From NCBI GenBank assembly GCA_946414025.1, contig CAMKMX010000010.1, positions 19,444 through 83,443 on the forward strand: a stretch of 64,000 nt of DNA. Direction: 5' to 3'. The stretch comes from an uncultured Fibrobacter sp. Lineage in GTDB: Bacteria; Fibrobacterota; Fibrobacteria; Fibrobacterales; Fibrobacteraceae. The notes beneath the pieces were generated by a model. It worked only from the letters and a program-made list of their open reading frames with translations. It did no database searches and was not told the origin of the DNA. A program made the translations under genes and the position numbers. Shown piece after piece: positions 42,981 through 51,973 of the stretch (position 1 is its first letter; every line of letters begins with the position of its first letter).

Positions 42981-44210
42981 ATGAACGCTGCTATTCTTAC
43001 TAACGAGTTTCCGCCGGAGATTTACGGCGGTGCAGGTATTCACGTCAAGTTCCTGACCCAGGAACTGGCAAAACTTTGTCATATAGAAGCCCGCTGTTTT
43101 GGCGACCAGAATATTGACGAGGACAATATCCGTGCGATTGGTTTCTCGCGGAAGTTGGGTCTGAACCCGAAGGACGACCGTTTCCAGAAAATTTTCAAGC
43201 CGTTGGACATCAACCTCCAGTGGGCGGCAGCCCTCGACAATATCGATGTCATTCACTGCCACACTTGGTATAGCCACTTTGGTGGAGTGCTTGCCAGTCG
43301 TCTTTTGCAGTGTCCGCTGATTCTCACTACCCACTCGCTGGAACCCCACCGCCCGTGGAAGGCAGAACAGCTGGGAGATGGCGGCTATGCCATGAGCTGC
43401 TGGATTGAACGCACGGCCTATGAGGCTGCCGACGGCGTGATTGCCGTAAGCCAGGGCATGAAACGGGACGTGATGAAGCTTTACGGCGTGCCCGAAGACC
43501 GGGTGAAGGTGATATACAACGGCATCGATCCGGACTTTTATGCTCCGACTTTCAACGAAGATATTTTGACTAAGTGGGGAGTGGATCCCAAGCGTCCTTA
43601 TGTATTGTTCGTGGGTCGCATTACCCGCCAGAAGGGCATCAGCCAGCTGATCCAGGCCATTCCGCAAATCGACAAGAGCGCCCAGGTGGTGCTCTGTGCT
43701 GGTGCTCCCGACACCATTGAACTTGCCGACGAGTGCAAGGACCTCATCGAAGAGGTGCAGAAGACCCGCGACGGCGTGGTGTGGATTCAGGAGGCGGTTC
43801 CTCACGAGGAACTTCGCGTGCTTTACAGCCACGCTACCGTTTTCGCGACCCCTTCGCTTTACGAGCCCTTCGGTATTATTAACCTGGAAGCCATGAGCTG
43901 CGGCACTCCGGTGGTAGGTTCTGCGGTGGGAGGCATTCCCGAAATTATCGTGGACGGCGAGACCGGATTCCTGGTGCCCCTGAAGCACGTCTCCGAAACG
44001 GACTTTGATCCGGCAGACCCCAAGGCTTTCCAGACGGACTTTGCAAGCAAGCTGAACAAGATTCTTGAAAATCCGGAACTGGCAAAGAAGATGGGCGAAG
44101 TGAGCCGCAAGCGGGCCATCGACGTGTTCAGCTGGAAGTCCATTGCCAAGCAGACCTTCGACTTCTACGCCGAATGTATCGAGCGGTACAAGAAAGAAGG
44201 CAAGCGGTAA
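42981..44210 (+). CDS. glgA: Glycogen synthase, GT4 (GlgA/GlgM corynebacterial type)
   Basis: 409 residues. Starts ILTNEFPPEIYGGAGIHVKF, the donor-binding Gly loop; VIHCHTWYSHFGG, LTTHSLEPHRPWK and the GT4 ExxxxxxxE motif ATPSLYEPFGIINLEAMSCG are clear. Length and sequence fit the actinobacterial-type GT4 glycogen synthase family rather than the GT5 E. coli type (about 480 residues). It adds glucose from ADP-glucose to glycogen or makes maltose-1-phosphate. Fibrobacter is known to store glycogen. The 86-base gap before it holds a repeated AACCACGGCCT and a possible TATAAT. Confidence 0.85.
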   Translation: MNAAILTNEFPPEIYGGAGIHVKFLTQELAKLCHIEARCFGDQNIDEDNIRAIGFSRKLGLNPKDDRFQKIFKPLDINLQWAAALDNIDVIHCHTWYSHFGGVLASRLLQCPLILTTHSLEPHRPWKAEQLGDGGYAMSCWIERTAYEAADGVIAVSQGMKRDVMKLYGVPEDRVKVIYNGIDPDFYAPTFNEDILTKWGVDPKRPYVLFVGRITRQKGISQLIQAIPQIDKSAQVVLCAGAPDTIELADECKDLIEEVQKTRDGVVWIQEAVPHEELRVLYSHATVFATPSLYEPFGIINLEAMSCGTPVVGSAVGGIPEIIVDGETGFLVPLKHVSETDFDPADPKAFQTDFASKLNKILENPELAKKMGEVSRKRAIDVFSWKSIAKQTFDFYAECIERYKKEGKR

Positions 44211-44216
44211 AGCAGT

Positions 44217-44283
44217 TCGGATTTCTGAGTTCGGAATTCCGAATTAATTTTAATTCTGAAATCCAAAATCTGAATTCTGAATT
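44217..44283. repeat. Dispersed inverted repeat at the end of dsbD
   Basis: TCGGATTTCTGAGTTCGGAA and TTCTGAAATCCAAAATCTGA pair imperfectly, with inner GGAATTCC. It is the same kind of element as the one between nrdD and its glycyl-radical gene (20252-20325). The dsbD reading frame runs into it, so the last residues of DsbD (IQNSDFGFQN) are encoded by the repeat. Confidence 0.6.
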
Positions 44284-46199
44284 TTCTCTACAATCCCCTC
44301 TACCGTGAGCAACTCCGGCAGCACAATCTGCTTGGAGGCGTCTCCGGCGGGGTAGATGGCGTAGGCAGGCACCCCTGATTTTTCCATGCTTTGCAGAAGT
44401 GCGTTGACTTCGGGAGTTTCCCGGGTCCAGTCCGCCTTTACAAGGGCCACGTTCAGGCTGTCCATGGCGCGGACAAAATCTTCGTCTTCGAGGACGGCGG
44501 CTTCGTTGGCCTTGCAGGTGAGGCACCAGTCGGCGGTAACGTCGATAAAGACGGTGCGTTTCGCCTTGGCAAATTCTTCAATGAGTGCAGGGCTGTAGCG
44601 GAACCACCCGTCTTCGGTCATTTGCTGCTGCATGCGGGCGTTAAAGGTGGCGATGGCCGCCCGCTCGTATTCAGGAGCGATTCCTGCAAACCAGAGGGAG
44701 AACAGCGCGACGCTACTGAGAATGACTACCGCGACTTCACGGATAAAGGCGGTTCCCGGTTTTGCGAATTTCCCGAGCAAAACGGAACAGGCGATGCTTG
44801 CAATAGCGACGGCGGCAAAAAGTTCTACGCCTGTAAGTCCCGCCTGTTCATGGACAATCCAGAAAAGCCAGCCAACGCTTGCAAGCAGCAAGACGCCCAT
44901 TACCCGTTGCAGATGGACCATCCACACGCCAGGTTTCGGGAAAACTTTAAGCACGCTGGGGAAGGCACTCACCAGCATATAGGGGAGGGCAAGACCAAGG
45001 CCTGCTGCGCTAAAGAACAGGAACAGGATCGGCGTGGTCTGCGCAAAGGCGAACCCCATGGCGGTACCCAGGAAGGGCGCGGAACAGGGAGTGCTCAGGA
45101 GCACCAGGAGCGCACCCGTAAAGAACGCTCCCGCAAGTCCGGACTTTTGGCCTGCGCTGTCCATCTTGGTGGTGGTGCTCCAAGGGAGCCAGATTTCAAA
45201 GACTCCGAAAAAGCTCATGGCAAAAGCGGTCAAGATGACCACCATGAAGGCGATAAAGCCAGCACTCTGGAACTGCATCCCCCAGCCCGCGGACCCGCCG
45301 CCGGCTTTGACGGCGGCGACAACGGCGGCGAGCGCCCAGAAGCTACACAAGATGCCCGCCGTTGTGGCTCCTCCTAAAGCGAGGAGCCGTCCGCGACTTT
45401 CTCCCGCCTGTTTGATCAGGCTGAAAAGCTTCAAGGAGAGCACTGGCAGAACGCAGGGCATCAGGTTCAGGATGATCCCGCCCACGAAGGCAAAGAACAG
45501 CAGGAGCGCGATACCGGCGGAATCCCCGTCGGCAAGCCCGGTTCTGCTGCCCGCACGGTTCTCCCTGGCGTCTGTGCGACTTTCGCCTGTGCGACCTTCG
45601 ACCGCCCCTATTTCAGAATCGTTTTTTTTTACGCCAGCGCCTACCGCACCACCGTTTAACGATCCGTCTAATGAGATGGTCTTGCTTGCGGGAGCGAGGC
45701 AGATAGAGTTGTCACAGGCCTGGTAATTAAAGGTGACGCTGGTGCCAAGGCTGTCGTAGTTTGCACCGTCAACAGTTTTTACCGGAATCTTTACGGAAAA
45801 CGTCCCGCGGAAAGTCCAGATTTCAAGCTCCAGGGCTTCGTTGTATTCCTTTATAGGCTCGGGCCAAACCGCCTCGCCAAATTCAAGACCTTCGGCCTTG
45901 GCTTCAACAGAGGATGGTTTCAAGAAATCGTCGGTGACCTTGTTGGCGTTTACGTGCCACTTGTCGGGAACGGTCACGGTTACGGTGAGGGTTCCGCCTT
46001 CTTTCAATGCCCCTGCTGAATACTCCATTTGCATTTCAGGGGGCGGCATGGAATTCATGTTGAATTCCTGGGCGAAAACAGTCGTTGCAAACACCAGCAG
46101 CAGGTAACAATATTTTGCAAATAGGCAACGGTTGTTTGCATTTTGACAACAGTTGTTTGCCATTTTTTCAAAAAATCGTTTTTTCAGATTCAATTTCAT
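44250..46199 (-). CDS. dsbD: Thiol:disulfide interchange protein DsbD
   Basis: 649 residues. Signal-like N-terminus, a periplasmic DsbD-alpha immunoglobulin-like domain (about 40-175: GGTLTVTVTVPDKWHVNANK, VTFNYQACDNSICLAP with its Cys pair), eight membrane helices (about 225-520, with CVLPVLSLKLF and CSAPFLGTA), and a C-terminal thioredoxin-like domain with C559/C562 in DWCLTCK. It moves electrons from cytoplasmic thioredoxin to the periplasm for cytochrome maturation and disulfide repair. The start is uncertain: ATG at 46199 or at 46163, the latter followed by an odd Asn/Cys-rich stretch. Confidence 0.9.
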   Translation of the reverse strand: MKLNLKKRFFEKMANNCCQNANNRCLFAKYCYLLLVFATTVFAQEFNMNSMPPPEMQMEYSAGALKEGGTLTVTVTVPDKWHVNANKVTDDFLKPSSVEAKAEGLEFGEAVWPEPIKEYNEALELEIWTFRGTFSVKIPVKTVDGANYDSLGTSVTFNYQACDNSICLAPASKTISLDGSLNGGAVGAGVKKNDSEIGAVEGRTGESRTDARENRAGSRTGLADGDSAGIALLLFFAFVGGIILNLMPCVLPVLSLKLFSLIKQAGESRGRLLALGGATTAGILCSFWALAAVVAAVKAGGGSAGWGMQFQSAGFIAFMVVILTAFAMSFFGVFEIWLPWSTTTKMDSAGQKSGLAGAFFTGALLVLLSTPCSAPFLGTAMGFAFAQTTPILFLFFSAAGLGLALPYMLVSAFPSVLKVFPKPGVWMVHLQRVMGVLLLASVGWLFWIVHEQAGLTGVELFAAVAIASIACSVLLGKFAKPGTAFIREVAVVILSSVALFSLWFAGIAPEYERAAIATFNARMQQQMTEDGWFRYSPALIEEFAKAKRTVFIDVTADWCLTCKANEAAVLEDEDFVRAMDSLNVALVKADWTRETPEVNALLQSMEKSGVPAYAIYPAGDASKQIVLPELLTVEGIVEKIQNSDFGFQN

Positions 46200-46231
46200 A
46201 AATTTTCGCCGTCAAAAAACGGAAGGGAACA

Positions 46232-46765
46232 ATGGAGCAAACGAGCAAAAACAAAGATACAAAAAACGGCAACTGGGTGGAAGAAGCATGGAAGACATAT
46301 TCACCTCAAATTTACAACTTGTGCAGGATGAGTTGCGTGAGTAGTGAAGATGCCAAGGATGTTTATCAAAATGTCGCTCTGCGTTTCTGTCAAAATGCAA
46401 ACAAGATCAAATACGGGGATTCTATCTATCCCTGGCTATTTCAGGTCTTTAGGAATTGTTTTTACGATTATGCGAGGCATCGACAGAAACAGGCGCCTTT
46501 TTCCGTTGTCTCGGATGTGATGGGGGATTATATGGCGTTGCCTGCGGAAAAATCAGTTTTTTATAGAGAAGGAAATCAGAAAAATGATGAACTGGATCGC
46601 GCTGTCGGTAGCCTTTCTAGGAGGGATAGGGAATTAATAGACTTGACATTCCACAAGGGCTTGACAACGGAGGAACTAAGCGCTCTTTACGGGGTGTCTT
46701 TCAATACCATTACCAAAAGGAGAAAATCGGCCATTAAAAGGGCTAGGAGTGTTTTGTTGGGGTAG
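46232..46765 (+). CDS. ECF-type RNA polymerase sigma factor
   Basis: 177 residues. Region 2 (about 20-95: SSEDAKDVYQNVALRFC, YPWLFQVFRNCFYDYARHRQ, with the YPWLF..RN..D signature) and region 4 (about 115-175: LSRRDRELIDLTFHKGLTTE, LSALYGVSFNTITKRRKSAI helix-turn-helix). GGAAGGGA precedes the ATG. The next gene, a PorZ-like surface protein, starts 29 bases downstream, so the sigma factor may control that protein or secretion genes. No anti-sigma gene is adjacent. Confidence 0.92.
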   Translation: MEQTSKNKDTKNGNWVEEAWKTYSPQIYNLCRMSCVSSEDAKDVYQNVALRFCQNANKIKYGDSIYPWLFQVFRNCFYDYARHRQKQAPFSVVSDVMGDYMALPAEKSVFYREGNQKNDELDRAVGSLSRRDRELIDLTFHKGLTTEELSALYGVSFNTITKRRKSAIKRARSVLLG

Positions 46766-46793
46766 CACAATTTTGTAATTTTTGGGGGTGCTT

Positions 46794-48797
46794 TTGTCAC
46801 GAACTCTTTTAGCCTTGCTGTTTTTAGTGGCAGCTGTACTGGCTGACGAGTGGAAAGTGTTTTCCCGACCGTCGCCGGTGTATGCCGCTGTTCCCTACGA
46901 GTCTGGATATGTGCTGGCTACAGGCGGGGGAATCCAGTTTTCTACTCCAAAAATAAACAAGCTTTTCACTTCGGCAGATGGTCTTGGTGCAACATCCTTT
47001 TACGGTGTGGCACAGACAGAATCAAAGATATATGCTATTTCGGAATACGGACTTGTTGCCGCATACGACAAAAAAACGGGCCGCTGGAAGGCCGCGAACC
47101 GATCTTACTTGAACAACAAGGTGCGCGTGGTTCCCGGCCAGGTGCTTGCGGCAGAAAACATCTTGATTATTGCTTTTGAAAACAGCCTTGCTTTTTATGA
47201 TGCCAATCAAGAAGCATTTCTTTTGTCTGTAGATAGAATTGGAGCTACATCACTGGTTACTAAGTCTCCTGAAAACATTTTGGTAATAGGTGACACACTG
47301 TTTGTGTCATTGGGTAACGAGGCCTATAGCCGCAAGATGGATTGGGACAATATGGCAAAGGATATGCGCCTAGTAGATCCTATTTCTTGGAACAAGATTG
47401 CCGAAAAAAAGAAGATGGAACATGCTTTTTGGGGACTGGGTGTCGATGTTTCCAAAATAAAGTGCGATACCGTATTCAACAACTACATGTTGGAAAATGT
47501 CTATGAACTGGCTCCCATGTATTTGGGGGGTGTCGTTGCTGCAACGCCTGAAGGCTGGATGGCTTATAGTGATGGCTATAAATGGAGAGAGACAATCCCT
47601 ATTTGGAATGGGGTCGGAAGCTATTCAAGCGCCTACGATAACCGCATGAAGGTTTTTACAGCTCTCAGCGTAGATGTTCTTCTGACGCATGTATGGGGAA
47701 TGGGCTTCTTTATTTATAGCGATAACGGATATTCGCTTTTTAAGGAAATAACGCCTCGCAACGAGAATAGCTGCCTTGATGAATATCTGGAGGATTACAC
47801 GATGGCCGTTGGAACAACTACGGCTCCCGATGAGTCTGGTTTTTTGATTGCTACTTCCGCAGAGAAATCTTATGGTCTGGTCTATATTTCTAGGGATTGG
47901 GAGGTAAGTTGTCTTTCCGGCGTGGGAAGTACTCCTATTGCTGGGGTAATTGCGTCCAAAGTCGATGAAAAAACGGGAGACTGGATTGTTTATGTCTCTT
48001 CGAAGGAGGCCGTGGCTGCCAACGTTGCAGGCTCGCTAGACAAGTTTATTATACCCCCCCCTGCAAAGAATGGTGGGCGTCTTCTGATGAAGGAGAAGAA
48101 AAATTTGCCAACTCCAGAGAACAGGTCTCCATTGGATTTTGCCTTTGACAAGGATGATGGAAGTCTGTGGTTGATAACCATGGGAAATCTAGCTTACATG
48201 GACGAAGATAGGGATACCCTTGTGCAACCGAGTTCGACAAAGGGCTTGATTGGTGCCGAATACACATCGATGGATAGGGATGTTCAAGGAAATATCTGGC
48301 TGGGCACAATAGACAAGGGTGCTTTCAGGTTGGCAAAAAAAGGAAAATCTAAGGATACCCTTTCGGCTATGCATTTTACAACCAGCAATGGCCTGCTGAG
48401 TGACCGGATAAATGACATGGCCATTGATCCTGTTCTTGGAATGGCGTGGTTTGCCCACGAGGGCGGAGTTACCCGCTACACCCGTAACGACTTGAAAAAT
48501 GCAGAAAAGTTTATGACCAAGAATTCTCCTGCCGAGGTTAAGGCTTATCCAAACCCGTTCCGCCCCAAACAAGGGTATCACCTCTTCATCGACAATGTTT
48601 CCGAGGATTCTTTTGTTAGCATTTACAACCGTGGTGGTGCGTTGGTGAAATCATTTTACGATAGTGACATTTTAGGAGGACGTGCGGAATGGGATGGAAC
48701 CGATGCCAAAGGGAAATTGGTTGCTCCGGGTGTTTACCATTATGTAGTTCGTAAAGGTTTCAGGATAAAAACAGGGAAGATTATTTTGATTCACTAG
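46794..48797 (+). CDS. PorZ-like beta-propeller protein with C-terminal sorting-type domain
   Basis: 667 residues from a TTG at 46794, chosen because GGGGGTG lies about 5 bases upstream and the signal peptide follows at once (RTLLALLFLVAAVLADEW). A GTG at 46788 and a TTG at 46782 are also in frame. Two seven-blade-like propellers (VYAAVPYESGYVLATGGGIQ, YGVAQTESKIYAISEYGLVA, GNIWLGTIDKGAFRL, AWFAHEGGVTRYTRN) precede a FlgD-like/type IX C-terminal domain (VKAYPNPFRPKQGYHL, AEWDGTDAKGKLVAPGVYHY). This is the plan of PorZ of the type IX attachment complex. Propeller-only proteins are alternatives. Confidence 0.6.
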   Translation: MSRTLLALLFLVAAVLADEWKVFSRPSPVYAAVPYESGYVLATGGGIQFSTPKINKLFTSADGLGATSFYGVAQTESKIYAISEYGLVAAYDKKTGRWKAANRSYLNNKVRVVPGQVLAAENILIIAFENSLAFYDANQEAFLLSVDRIGATSLVTKSPENILVIGDTLFVSLGNEAYSRKMDWDNMAKDMRLVDPISWNKIAEKKKMEHAFWGLGVDVSKIKCDTVFNNYMLENVYELAPMYLGGVVAATPEGWMAYSDGYKWRETIPIWNGVGSYSSAYDNRMKVFTALSVDVLLTHVWGMGFFIYSDNGYSLFKEITPRNENSCLDEYLEDYTMAVGTTTAPDESGFLIATSAEKSYGLVYISRDWEVSCLSGVGSTPIAGVIASKVDEKTGDWIVYVSSKEAVAANVAGSLDKFIIPPPAKNGGRLLMKEKKNLPTPENRSPLDFAFDKDDGSLWLITMGNLAYMDEDRDTLVQPSSTKGLIGAEYTSMDRDVQGNIWLGTIDKGAFRLAKKGKSKDTLSAMHFTTSNGLLSDRINDMAIDPVLGMAWFAHEGGVTRYTRNDLKNAEKFMTKNSPAEVKAYPNPFRPKQGYHLFIDNVSEDSFVSIYNRGGALVKSFYDSDILGGRAEWDGTDAKGKLVAPGVYHYVVRKGFRIKTGKIILIH

Positions 48798-48808
48798 GAG
48801 ATTTTCTG

Positions 48809-49297
48809 ATGAATAATAATATGAAAAAGATGGTTGGCATTTTAGGCCTTGCGTTGTTGGGAACATGCGGTTGCATTTTAGTATCCTGCGCTGGCCAGCG
48901 CCAGGAAGTCGTCTGCGACGAAATAGAGTACCGCTATAATAGCATGTCCTATTCCCCAGACCAGCGCGTGTTTATGGAAGAGGAATTGCGGGCCTGTCGC
49001 GAAGAAGAAGCCAAGAAAAAAGGCTCGTCTGGGCAGAAGAGTATTTACGAGAGGTATGCCTCCCAGGATTCAACGAAAGCCGTTCATACGGCCTCTGATT
49101 CTGCGGCGACTGAAGTGGCTAGGGATACGGCGGACATGACTCCGACCACCGAAACACCCGCACAACCTGATTCGGCAAGTACAGCTACGCCGGAGCCTGC
49201 GACCCTGCCGGATAGCACGGCACCGGAAAATACCTCTGCAACTGCAGACAGTTCTGTAACCGTAGATAGTACGGCTAGCGAGGTTCCGCAAGAATAA
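48809..49297 (+). CDS. Putative lipoprotein with Thr/Ser/Ala-rich tail
   Basis: 162 residues, AGGAG about 6 bases before the ATG. Signal ending in lipobox LVSC (Cys27). A short region with a Cys pair (VCDEIEYRYNSMSYSPDQ and LRACREEEAKKK) is followed by about 80 low-complexity residues (Asp, Ser, Thr, Ala, Pro). Its TAA overlaps the ATG of cca by one base, so cca is probably translated by coupling. Function unknown. Confidence 0.65.
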   Translation: MNNNMKKMVGILGLALLGTCGCILVSCAGQRQEVVCDEIEYRYNSMSYSPDQRVFMEEELRACREEEAKKKGSSGQKSIYERYASQDSTKAVHTASDSAATEVARDTADMTPTTETPAQPDSASTATPEPATLPDSTAPENTSATADSSVTVDSTASEVPQE

Positions 49298-50586
49298 TGG
49301 TCACGGTTCGCACACTTTCGGGTGATGAATTCTCGCCCGACCTTCCAGGACGCCTGCTGAAAATTGCAGGCGATATCCGTGCTGCAGGCGGCCGCGCCTT
49401 TCTGGTGGGCGGCTGGGTCCGGGATGCCATGCTGGGCAAGAACTGCCGGGACTACGATATCGAAGTTTACGACATGGCGCAAGACGCCCTGGTGCCGCTC
49501 CTTTCGAAGTACGGCCGCACGAACCTGGTAGGCAAGGCTTTTGGCGTGATTCATTTGGCCATGAAAGGCCTGTCATTGGACTTTTCCTTCCCCCGCACAG
49601 AAAACAAGGTGGGCTATGGCCACCGCGGGTTCGTGGTGCATACCGACGAAAAGCTCAGCTTCAAGGAGGCGGCCCTCCGCAGGGACTTTACCATCAACGC
49701 CATGGGCATGGAACTTCCGGAGCTGACCCTTTGCGACCCCTACGGGGGAGTGGACGACCTGAAGGCCCACAGGTTAAAGCATGTGAGCGAAGCCTTTGCC
49801 GAAGATTCCCTGCGAATTTTGCGGGGTGTGCAGTTCGCTAGCCGTTTTGAACTGACGCTTGCGCCAGAAACAGCGGAACTTTGCAAGAGCCTTTCCCTGG
49901 AAGACCTTTCTAAGGAGCGGATTTACGAGGAGTTCAAGAAATGGCTCCTTAAGCCGGGCAAGCCTTCTTTGGGCTTGTGGGCATTTCTGGAAATGGACCT
50001 GCTGCGTTTTTTTCCGGAGGTGAAACCCCTGGACGGTTCCTACGAGAAGTTGGGCGAGTTCCTGGACAACATATCCAGAAATGCGGCCGCCGAGCCCGAG
50101 GAATCCCGGATGGCGATGGCCTTTGCATCACTTCTTTCGGGGAATTCCTGTGCCGAAGACTGGGAGAAATTCCTAACGGGCATGACCAACGAGGTGAAGC
50201 TCCTGCGGAACGTTCCGAAGCTGTTGAGGTATTCGTCTGCGGCTTCTCCCGAAGGCGCGTTCCTTGACGATTCTGAGATTCGTCGGCTGTCCGTTGCGTT
50301 GGAAGGCCTACGGGAATACAGCATTCTAGTTGCTTCCAACCCGATGTACGGCGAACAGGCTCGCTTAGCTTTTGTGGAGCGCTTGAAAACCCGCGCCATT
50401 GAGTTGGGAGTTTTTGAAAAAGCTCCGGAGCCTTACCTTACAGGACGCTACCTGATGTCTCTCGGATTAAAACCAGGCAAACAGTTTGGCGACCTGATTC
50501 GCGAAAGCTTTGAACTCCAGCTAGACGGAAAGCTGCAAGATGCAGAACAGGCCGAAGCCTGGGCCAAGGCCAAACTAGGCCTGTAG
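49297..50586 (+). CDS. cca: CCA tRNA nucleotidyltransferase / poly(A) polymerase family
   Basis: 429 residues. Class II nucleotidyltransferase head: LVGGWVRDAMLG (38-47), metal residues D54 and E56 in DYDIEVY, FGVIHL, RRDFTINAMG and DPYGGVDDL, then ASRFELTL. It adds CCA to tRNAs, needed here because the tRNA-Gly gene at 28489 encodes no CCA. The long C-terminal region is helical. No HD domain is obvious. Its start overlaps the preceding stop (TAATG), with no ribosome-binding site of its own. Confidence 0.9.
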   Translation: MVTVRTLSGDEFSPDLPGRLLKIAGDIRAAGGRAFLVGGWVRDAMLGKNCRDYDIEVYDMAQDALVPLLSKYGRTNLVGKAFGVIHLAMKGLSLDFSFPRTENKVGYGHRGFVVHTDEKLSFKEAALRRDFTINAMGMELPELTLCDPYGGVDDLKAHRLKHVSEAFAEDSLRILRGVQFASRFELTLAPETAELCKSLSLEDLSKERIYEEFKKWLLKPGKPSLGLWAFLEMDLLRFFPEVKPLDGSYEKLGEFLDNISRNAAAEPEESRMAMAFASLLSGNSCAEDWEKFLTGMTNEVKLLRNVPKLLRYSSAASPEGAFLDDSEIRRLSVALEGLREYSILVASNPMYGEQARLAFVERLKTRAIELGVFEKAPEPYLTGRYLMSLGLKPGKQFGDLIRESFELQLDGKLQDAEQAEAWAKAKLGL

Positions 50587-50588
50587 AA

Positions 50589-51695
50589 TTATTTCCACTT
50601 GAACAGCCCTAGCAGCCCGAAGGGAACGGCAAACACGTTCATGGGCACCTGCATGATCTCGGTGACGGGCAGAGCCAGCAACAGCCGCTTGGAGTGGAGC
50701 TTCACAGCGGCGCAGGTGAGAAAAATCAAATCGCACAGGACCTTCACACCCATAGGGATGGCAAACCAGGCGATAGGGAAGTCCGCGAAGGCCACCAAAA
50801 AAGGACTCACCAGAAGCCAGACCAGGAAGGTGTAGATGAGGGAAAGCGCCAGCGTGTAAAGGTGGCTGTCGTACTTGGTGCCGTTGCTGCTCCAGCGTGC
50901 CCGCTGGAAGAACAGGGCCTTCAGGGAATCCACGGGGGCAGTGTCTATGAGGGCGTCGGCGCTCAGGTTGTAGCAGAACTCCACGCCCGGTTCCTTGATC
51001 ATCTTGTGGATGAGCATGTCGTCGTCGCCGCTGGAAAGGTTTACCAGGTCGCCAAAACCGCCCACCTTGAAGAACAGGTCCTTCTTGTAGGCGAGGCATG
51101 CGGCACTGGCCAGCATAGGGTGGCCCAGGCTGAATCCCGCGGCCTCGATGGAGGTGTAGGCCAGGGTCTCGAGCCTCTGGTACTGATGCACGGGGCTCCA
51201 ACCGCCGGTGTTCCGCTTTGGCCCCTGCACGATGGCGATGTTCCCTTCGAACCTACCCGCCATGGAGGCAAGCCAGCGCTTGGTCGGCACGCAGTCGGCG
51301 TCCATAATCAGCAGGACTTCGCCGCGGGCTTCCTTGAATCCCGCTTCCAGGGCCCGCTTCTTGGGGCTCTCTACCTTGGGGAGGTTCGGGTCCAGATGGA
51401 TGGCGCGGAATTTGTCCCCGTGGGTCGCGACGAAATCGTCCAGGATTTTTCCAGTGGAATCGGTAGAGCGGTCATCGACGCAGATAATCTCGTACTGCCC
51501 CGCATATTCCTGGGCGGCTAGGGCGTCCAGGGTCCGCTGTAAAAATTCTTCTTCGTTTCGCATGGGAATGACCACGGAAACGTAGGGAGTGGCGCTCCCC
51601 TTGTGCCTGTGCGTGCGGATAATTCCCACGGTAAACGTGAGAATGGCAACCGCATAGATTGCGGTAAGCACGGTCAGGACAACGACGCTCAGCAT
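50589..51695 (-). CDS. Membrane glycosyltransferase family 2
   Basis: 368 residues. One N-terminal helix, GT2 domain with D74-D75 in CVDDRSTDS, DAD (132-134) in LIMDADCVP, GDDDML, and QRARW (QxxRW) in FFQRARWSSNG, then three C-terminal helices. Such processive or polyprenyl-linked enzymes build polysaccharides at the inner membrane; the acceptor is unknown. Convergent with cca with a 2-base gap. Confidence 0.87.
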   Translation of the reverse strand: MLSVVVLTVLTAIYAVAILTFTVGIIRTHRHKGSATPYVSVVIPMRNEEEFLQRTLDALAAQEYAGQYEIICVDDRSTDSTGKILDDFVATHGDKFRAIHLDPNLPKVESPKKRALEAGFKEARGEVLLIMDADCVPTKRWLASMAGRFEGNIAIVQGPKRNTGGWSPVHQYQRLETLAYTSIEAAGFSLGHPMLASAACLAYKKDLFFKVGGFGDLVNLSSGDDDMLIHKMIKEPGVEFCYNLSADALIDTAPVDSLKALFFQRARWSSNGTKYDSHLYTLALSLIYTFLVWLLVSPFLVAFADFPIAWFAIPMGVKVLCDLIFLTCAAVKLHSKRLLLALPVTEIMQVPMNVFAVPFGLLGLFKWK

Positions 51696-51714
51696 GAGCT
51701 AAAATTTAGAAAAA

Positions 51715-51915
51715 AGCCTCGTGCCTCGAACCTCAAGCCCCGACCTAATACTCGAAGGGAGCCCCTGAGTTATCAGTCGTCAGTTATCAGTCTTCAGTCC
51801 ATAATTTGGCGTCAAAGGCGTTACTATAAGAACTCACAACTCATAACTGACAACTCATTACTAATCTCACACCCCACACTCCACATTTCCTATCCCCTAA
51901 CCCCTAGATCCTAGC
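51715..51915. repeat. Dispersed intergenic repeat
   Basis: CCTCGTGCCTCGAACCTCAA, then CAGTTATCAGTC-type words and AACTCACAACTCATAACTGA-type words. It is the same family as 29871-30023 but with only a few 7-base units. It fills the gap between the glycosyltransferase and the PorV-like gene (51696-51973). No gene is supported here. Confidence 0.6.
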
Positions 51916-51973
51916 CCCTAATACCAGTCGGACTATGTCCTACGTTACGTCTATTTTTGTATCTTGTAGCCGT

